Positions 60,241 to 64,000 of a stretch of DNA of 64,000 bases are shown in pieces. The position numbers were made by a program, and so were the translations under genes. The notes under the pieces were generated by a model, which made no database searches, was not told the DNA's origin, and saw only the letters and a list, made by a program, of their open reading frames with translations. This stretch comes from JAHEKD01 sp965215945 (lineage in GTDB: Bacteria; Pseudomonadota; Gammaproteobacteria; Arenicellales; JAHEKD01), in the NCBI GenBank assembly GCA_965215945.1, contig CBDCFC010000051.1:1-64000 (forward strand). The letters are read 5' to 3'. Within the stretch, counting starts at the first letter, position 1. Every line of letters begins with the position of its first letter.

Positions 60241-61254
60241 TCAAGCTGCACAGATATAATCAGTGCCCTCAGTAAATTTGCGTTGATTTAAGAACTCTTT
60301 TATATCTTCTCTGGCACCACGGGCGCTGACAGCGATTAAAATTAAATCACCTGTTTTTTTAATTTCAAAGGCATCAACAATCGGTTTGTTGCGTTTTTCG
60401 TTACCTGTTTTCTTCGGCGCGATATCAATGAAGTCGATTACGTTACCATTGTTTTTTTCCAGTTCATCGTGTAATAGAGCACCCGTCGGACCGCTACCCC
60501 AGATACGGAACTTTTTGTCAGGATAAAGTTTAGCCAAATAAAACGCTTTGGCTTTAAAGAATGATTTTTTGCTATAACGGTCAGACATGCGCGATAAACG
60601 TGAATCATGATCGCGCCAACGAAGTAACATGCCAGTTGGCTTGCCAAAGCGAAAACCCTCCATGTGTGCCCTGAGCCATAAATCATAGTCCTCCGGCCAG
60701 CCCGAGTCCTGGTAACCGCCAAGTTCCAGCCAATGGTGTTTATGCATCATTGCAGTAGGGTGCGGAATTGGGCTTTCAATAAAAATATTTTTGACTATAT
60801 CATCCGGGTCAGTTAGCGTATTGATCCAACTCTGGTAATGTTGATAACCACCCTGAATTTTTTTATCGTCACGGAACAATTCGACTTGTGCACCACAAAC
60901 CTGGATATCTGGATGTGTCAGTAGATAATTGAGTTGTACCTCGAGCCGATTAGGTAATGCAATATCGTCAGCATCCATGCGTGCGACATAGTGTTTATTG
61001 GCGTTTTGGAGGCCTAAGTTCAGTGCCGATACGATTCCTTTATCATTGTTTGCAATCACTTTCAGGCGAGGATCACTTTTATCAAGATTGTTTATCGCAT
61101 TATCAGTCGAATAATCGTCAATAATAATGAGTTCAAGATTTTCGAGACTTTGCTTGAGAATACTAGTCACAGCGGTCTCAAGATAATCGCCGGCATTGTG
61201 CACAGGCATGATTACACTTATACCATTATTTTTTTCAGAATTACTTCCCATCAA
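60241..61254 (-). CDS. Family 2 glycosyltransferase with C-terminal NAD(P)-like sugar domain
   Basis: 337 residues. GT2 core: ISVIMPVHNAGDYLETAVTS, LELIIIDDYSTDNAINNLDK, VARMDADDIALPNRLEVQLN (DAD metal site) and GYQDSGWPEDYDLWLRA (ED). The last 90 residues form a small Rossmann-like domain (FRIWGSGPTGALLHDELEKN, GDLILIAVSARGAREDIKEF). This two-domain plan is seen in LPS and exopolysaccharide transferases. It is convergent with the acyltransferase, 2 bp apart. Confidence 0.88.
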   Translation of the reverse strand: MMGSNSEKNNGISVIMPVHNAGDYLETAVTSILKQSLENLELIIIDDYSTDNAINNLDKSDPRLKVIANNDKGIVSALNLGLQNANKHYVARMDADDIALPNRLEVQLNYLLTHPDIQVCGAQVELFRDDKKIQGGYQHYQSWINTLTDPDDIVKNIFIESPIPHPTAMMHKHHWLELGGYQDSGWPEDYDLWLRAHMEGFRFGKPTGMLLRWRDHDSRLSRMSDRYSKKSFFKAKAFYLAKLYPDKKFRIWGSGPTGALLHDELEKNNGNVIDFIDIAPKKTGNEKRNKPIVDAFEIKKTGDLILIAVSARGAREDIKEFLNQRKFTEGTDYICAA

Positions 61255-61316
61255 CTTTCATCTGATCGACATTACACATCGAATGATTATAATGAGTTGA
61301 ACTTTAGTCGTTTACC

Positions 61317-62090
61317 GTGACAGAAAAAATGTTTGCCCGCACAATTGTTCGAATACCTTGTGAAAATATGAGTAGGGGAATTACTTGTGCTGATCTTGGC
61401 CTGCCAGATTACGGGCAGGCATTGTCCCAGCACCAATCATATATCAATGCGTTAGAACAATGCGGTTTAGCAGTAACCATTCTTGAGCCTGAACCGGATT
61501 ATCCGGACAGTGTGTTTATTGAGGATACGGCATTGCTCACTAGTGATTGTGCAATTGTGACCAGACCAGGTGCTGATTCGCGCAAAGGTGAGGTTGGATC
61601 CGTGAAACGGGCACTAGATCAGTTTTATGATGAAATTCACGAAATTCCAGCACCTGGAAGCTTGGATGCCGGTGATATCATGATGGTGGGTTCGCATTTT
61701 TATATTGGGCTTTCAGATAGAACTAATCAACCAGGCGCCCAGCGGATGATTGAAATTCTGAATCGTCATGGTATGACAGCTTCAACCATTACGATGGCCG
61801 AAATGCTGCATTTGAAAACAGGTCTGTCTTATCTTGAAAATAATAATCTGCTTATCACCGGGGAGTTTGTTGGTAAAGAGGAATTCGCCGGTTTCAATCA
61901 GATTATCGTTGACGATGATGAAGCTTATGCGGCCAATTCTGTTTGGATTAACGACAAGGTTTTAGTTCCTGCAGGATATCCGCGAACCAGCTGTAAGATA
62001 AGCGCTTTGGGTTATCAGGTCATTGAGCTGGAAATGTCCGAATTTCAAAAGCTTGATGGTGGGCTTAGTTGCTTGTCGCTGCGATTTTAG
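61317..62090 (+). CDS. Dimethylargininase-like amidinohydrolase (DDAH family)
   Basis: 257 residues, GTG start at 61317 (ATG at 61329 is the alternative). The guanidino-modifying fold is seen in PDSVFIEDTALL (Asp pair), PAPGSLDAGDIMMVGSHFYI, MLHLKTGLSYLENNNLLIT (His) and the terminal GGLSCLSLRF (Cys nucleophile). It hydrolyses methylated arginine or arginine-like substrates to citrulline and an amine. The free amine would fit with methylamine-related genes elsewhere in the window. Confidence 0.88.
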   Translation: MTEKMFARTIVRIPCENMSRGITCADLGLPDYGQALSQHQSYINALEQCGLAVTILEPEPDYPDSVFIEDTALLTSDCAIVTRPGADSRKGEVGSVKRALDQFYDEIHEIPAPGSLDAGDIMMVGSHFYIGLSDRTNQPGAQRMIEILNRHGMTASTITMAEMLHLKTGLSYLENNNLLITGEFVGKEEFAGFNQIIVDDDEAYAANSVWINDKVLVPAGYPRTSCKISALGYQVIELEMSEFQKLDGGLSCLSLRF

Positions 62091-62234
62091 CTTGCCTGAT
62101 ACCCAGTTCGTTTCCCTTTAAATACTTATAAAGACAATAAACCAAGAAATTCAGTTAATAGTTATAATACAGGGACTATTATTCTACTTCTCTGGTTGTC
62201 TCACCGGAAAAATCTTAAAGAAAACGAGGAAAAT

Positions 62235-63254
62235 GTGGATACTGTTAGCTTAAAACAAGAGGGTTCGTCAACACTGGGGTCGAACGCAGTGCGTAATCAG
62301 ATATATGCACTGGAAGATTTTATGAATAGCCGTATCCTGGGTCAGCAAAACCTGGTTTCCAGGATGTTAGTCACTCTGCTGGCTGACGGGCATTTGTTAG
62401 TTGAAGGCGCGCCAGGATTGGCGAAAACCAAAGCGGTAAAAACATTGGCAGAAGGATTGGAAGGTGAATTCCAACGTATTCAATTCACACCGGATTTGTT
62501 GCCCGCAGATTTAACCGGCACGGATGTCTATCGGCCACAGGACGGCAGTTTCGAATTTCAACCTGGTCCCTTGTTTCACCATATTATTCTTGCCGATGAA
62601 ATAAACCGCGCGCCGGCGAAAGTTCAATCAGCATTGCTTGAGTCCATGGCGGAACGGCAAATCACGGTGGGCGGAAAGACTTACAGTTTGCCGGATTTGT
62701 TTTTCGTGATGGCGACACAAAATCCGATTGAGCAGGAAGGGACCTATCCACTACCCGAGGCACAACTGGATCGGTTTTTATTACAAGTCAATATTGACTA
62801 TCCGCAAGTCTCCTCTGAACGTCAGATTATGCTGCAAGCCAGACAGGAGGCACGAGGTGATCGTGAGGTGACGATGTTGCCGGATAGATTGCCTGTTAGT
62901 CAGCAAGATGTTTTTCAAGCTCGCCAGGATGTGTTGCAAGTTCACATGGCCGAAACGGTTGAAGAATATATTGTGCAACTGGTTCAGGCTACTCGAGACA
63001 GCCAACACTACTCAGCAAAATTACCTGAGTGGATTCAATACGGTGCCAGTCCGCGCGCAACCTTGGCATTTGATCGTTGTGCCCGAGCTTTGGCCTGGTT
63101 GGATAATCGTGATTATGTTTCACCCGAAGATGTCCAGCAACTGGCACATGAAATTCTCAGGCACCGTATTTTATTGTCCTATCAAGCGGAGGCCGATGGC
63201 GTGACAATTACCGATGTAGTGGATGAGCTGATTGCCAAAATCCCCGTGGCCTAG
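62235..63254 (+). CDS. MoxR-family AAA+ ATPase
   Basis: 339 residues from the GTG at 62235 (GAGGA 4 bases before; a TTG at 62196 is longer). Walker A is VEGAPGLAKTKAVKTLAEGL, Walker B IILADEINRAPAKVQSALLE, and MATQNPIEQEGTYPLPEAQL is the MoxR-specific sensor region. MoxR ATPases act as chaperones for von Willebrand domain proteins. Its usual partner, DUF58, is downstream after the inverted-repeat element. Confidence 0.92.
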   Translation: MDTVSLKQEGSSTLGSNAVRNQIYALEDFMNSRILGQQNLVSRMLVTLLADGHLLVEGAPGLAKTKAVKTLAEGLEGEFQRIQFTPDLLPADLTGTDVYRPQDGSFEFQPGPLFHHIILADEINRAPAKVQSALLESMAERQITVGGKTYSLPDLFFVMATQNPIEQEGTYPLPEAQLDRFLLQVNIDYPQVSSERQIMLQARQEARGDREVTMLPDRLPVSQQDVFQARQDVLQVHMAETVEEYIVQLVQATRDSQHYSAKLPEWIQYGASPRATLAFDRCARALAWLDNRDYVSPEDVQQLAHEILRHRILLSYQAEADGVTITDVVDELIAKIPVA

Positions 63255-63257
63255 AGA

Positions 63258-63557
63258 AGCCCGAATATTTCATAAATCGGACTGGAAAGATGAAATTGAA
63301 TCAAGCAGATAGTAAATATTTCCGATCTGCCCAGCATGAAAAGATTGCCCTGTTTGAGTTCAGGCCCAATCTGCCGTCACATTTCGATCGATCCTTCCCG
63401 CGCCCTATTTCAAAAAGATTGCTTAAACGATCGCCCGAACTGTTTTGTTCGGCACATCCGTGTGCCTCACTCCTGCGGGGCTTGCGCGAAAAATCACTCC
63501 CGGTAATTTTTTGTCAGCTTGCCCCTGATTCTCAAAGATTCATAAAACTTTCGGGCT
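63258..63557. mobile_element. MITE-like inverted-repeat element (copy 2, 300 bp)
   Basis: Imperfect terminal inverted repeats of about 21 bases: left AGCCCGAATATTTCATAAAT (63258-), right the complement of AGCCCGAAAGTTTTATGAAT (ending 63557). No transposase. The centre (GTTTGAGTTCAGGCCCAATC, TCACATTTCGATCGATCCTT) aligns with copy 1 at 33572-33816. It begins 4 bases after the moxR stop and ends 11 bases before the DUF58 start, so it was inserted into, or grew in, an operon junction. Confidence 0.7.
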
Positions 63558-63568
63558 GCATGTAATCC

Positions 63569-64000
63569 ATGGCGATAGTAGCTGAAAAAATACCAGGCGT
63601 TACAGTGGAAGTTTCGGATTTAATTAATGTCCGTTCAAAATTGGCCGGTCTTTCACTAAAAAAAATAAGACACCGAACATCTCGAAGTTCAGGGCTGCGT
63701 GAGACCAGGGTTCGTGGTCGAGGAATGGAGTATGAGGAATCAAGGGCATATATCGCAGGGGATGATGTCCGTACTATGGATTGGCGGGTTATGGCCAGAA
63801 CCGGCGAGCCCCATACTAAAGTGTTTACCGAAGAAAAAGAGCGCAGCGTTATGTTGGTGGTGGATTTGTCCTCATCAATGTTTTTTGGCACTCGTTATGG
63901 CTTTAAATCCTACAGTGCTGCCCAAACTGCTGCTCATGTGGGATGGTTAGTGGTGCAAGCAGGAGATCGTTTGGGCGGACTGATCGCCTCTTCATCAGCT
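63569..64000 (+). CDS. DUF58 family protein, 5' part (runs off the window)
   Basis: The ATG at 63569 opens an uninterrupted reading to the window end (144 residues seen). It starts AIVAEKIPGVTVEVSDLINV and reaches the DUF58 signature GRGMEYEESRAYIAGDDVRTMDWRVMARTGEPHTKVF in two blocks, then RSVMLVVDLSSSMFFGTRYG, the MIDAS-like DxSxS. DUF58 proteins partner with MoxR ATPases in envelope or stress-related chaperone systems. The 3' end is outside the window. Confidence 0.9.
   Translation, partial: MAIVAEKIPGVTVEVSDLINVRSKLAGLSLKKIRHRTSRSSGLRETRVRGRGMEYEESRAYIAGDDVRTMDWRVMARTGEPHTKVFTEEKERSVMLVVDLSSSMFFGTRYGFKSYSAAQTAAHVGWLVVQAGDRLGGLIASSSA

Noticed and set aside
63290..63565. A 91-residue open reading frame between moxR and DUF58
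   Set aside because: It falls wholly within copy 2 of the inverted-repeat element and shows only DNA-level similarity to copy 1.
1..64000. tRNA, rRNA or prophage genes
   Set aside because: I looked for T-arm-like sequences, rRNA cores and phage structural or integrase motifs on both strands and found none that I could support.

Overview
The window looks like a chromosomal segment of a marine, AT-leaning gammaproteobacterium. This is inferred from gene content: a DddP-type DMSP lyase candidate, a dimethylglycine/sarcosine dehydrogenase, a TAXI TRAP binding protein, a membrane-bound formate dehydrogenase of the proteobacterial DUF6494/DUF3305/DUF3306 type, AlgI-like acetylation genes, and intergenic palindromes of the 'gtcattgcg...cgcaatgac' kind. 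I saw no rRNA, tRNA, CRISPR array or prophage. The order or genus cannot be fixed from the sequence alone.

Layout. 0-5.5 kb: a decayed RpiR regulator, a decayed FAD-oxidoreductase/GcvT fusion, a frameshifted EamA permease, a carboxymuconolactone decarboxylase-like protein and a frameshifted sulfotransferase. 5.5-13.1 kb: an orphan histidine kinase divergent from a lipid-modification operon (NTF2-like lipoprotein, SDR, COG2907 flavoprotein, DUF1365, Cfa, DUF2878, secreted protein, broken VanZ-like gene). This gene set is usually controlled by RpoE/ChrR, which are absent here. 13.2-15.3 kb: an MbfA-type ferritin/VIT1 iron exporter behind a Fur-like box, an unknown membrane-anchored protein and a candidate small RNA with a perfect terminator. 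15.6-29.4 kb: one long formate dehydrogenase locus, split by an 847-bp IS5-family element. It holds maturation genes (DUF6494, DUF3305, DUF3306, polyferredoxin, TorD-like chaperone), a Tat leader protein, FdhA/B/C, a small lipoprotein, then a poorly known tail (unknown protein, ankyrin protein, DUF4444/biotin-ligase-like protein, Rieske-like protein) and the Fe-S carrier ApbC. A Fur box overlaps a good sigma70 promoter ahead of the TorD gene.

29.4-33.8 kb is accessory and eroded: dispersed palindromes, a frameshifted DUF2971 gene, an HxlR/SnoaL pair between direct repeats, a frameshifted Stf0 sulfotransferase, a BrnA antitoxin with a truncated BrnT, and a 245-bp inverted-repeat element. 33.8-45.5 kb: a TetR regulator, a DUF457 membrane hydrolase, a Tat-type secreted protein with an 18-bp tandem repeat, an acyl-CoA synthetase, an M20 amidohydrolase, the DddP-like gene divergent from a TAXI binding protein, and an intact dimethylglycine dehydrogenase. 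45.7-49.5 kb: a run of small detoxification-type genes (YCII, OsmC, cupin, PNPOx-like, GST, two GNATs). 49.5-52.9 kb: an MBOAT/AlgX-like acetylation operon on the minus strand. 53-57.2 kb: a five-gene minus-strand operon (class II aldolase, membrane diiron desaturase-like oxygenase, Rieske ferredoxin, ferredoxin reductase, TSUP exporter) facing a LysR regulator. It resembles rhizopine MocDEF and is the best candidate for an undescribed catabolic system. 58.3-64 kb: an AEC permease, an acyltransferase with a fused winged helix, a GT2, a DDAH-like hydrolase, and moxR and DUF58 genes separated by a second inverted-repeat element.

Quality note: at least 16 single-base frame breaks fall in 0-5.5, 12.8 and 25-33 kb and none in 33-63 kb. 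Many sit at short homopolymers, so sequencing error and real decay both remain possible.
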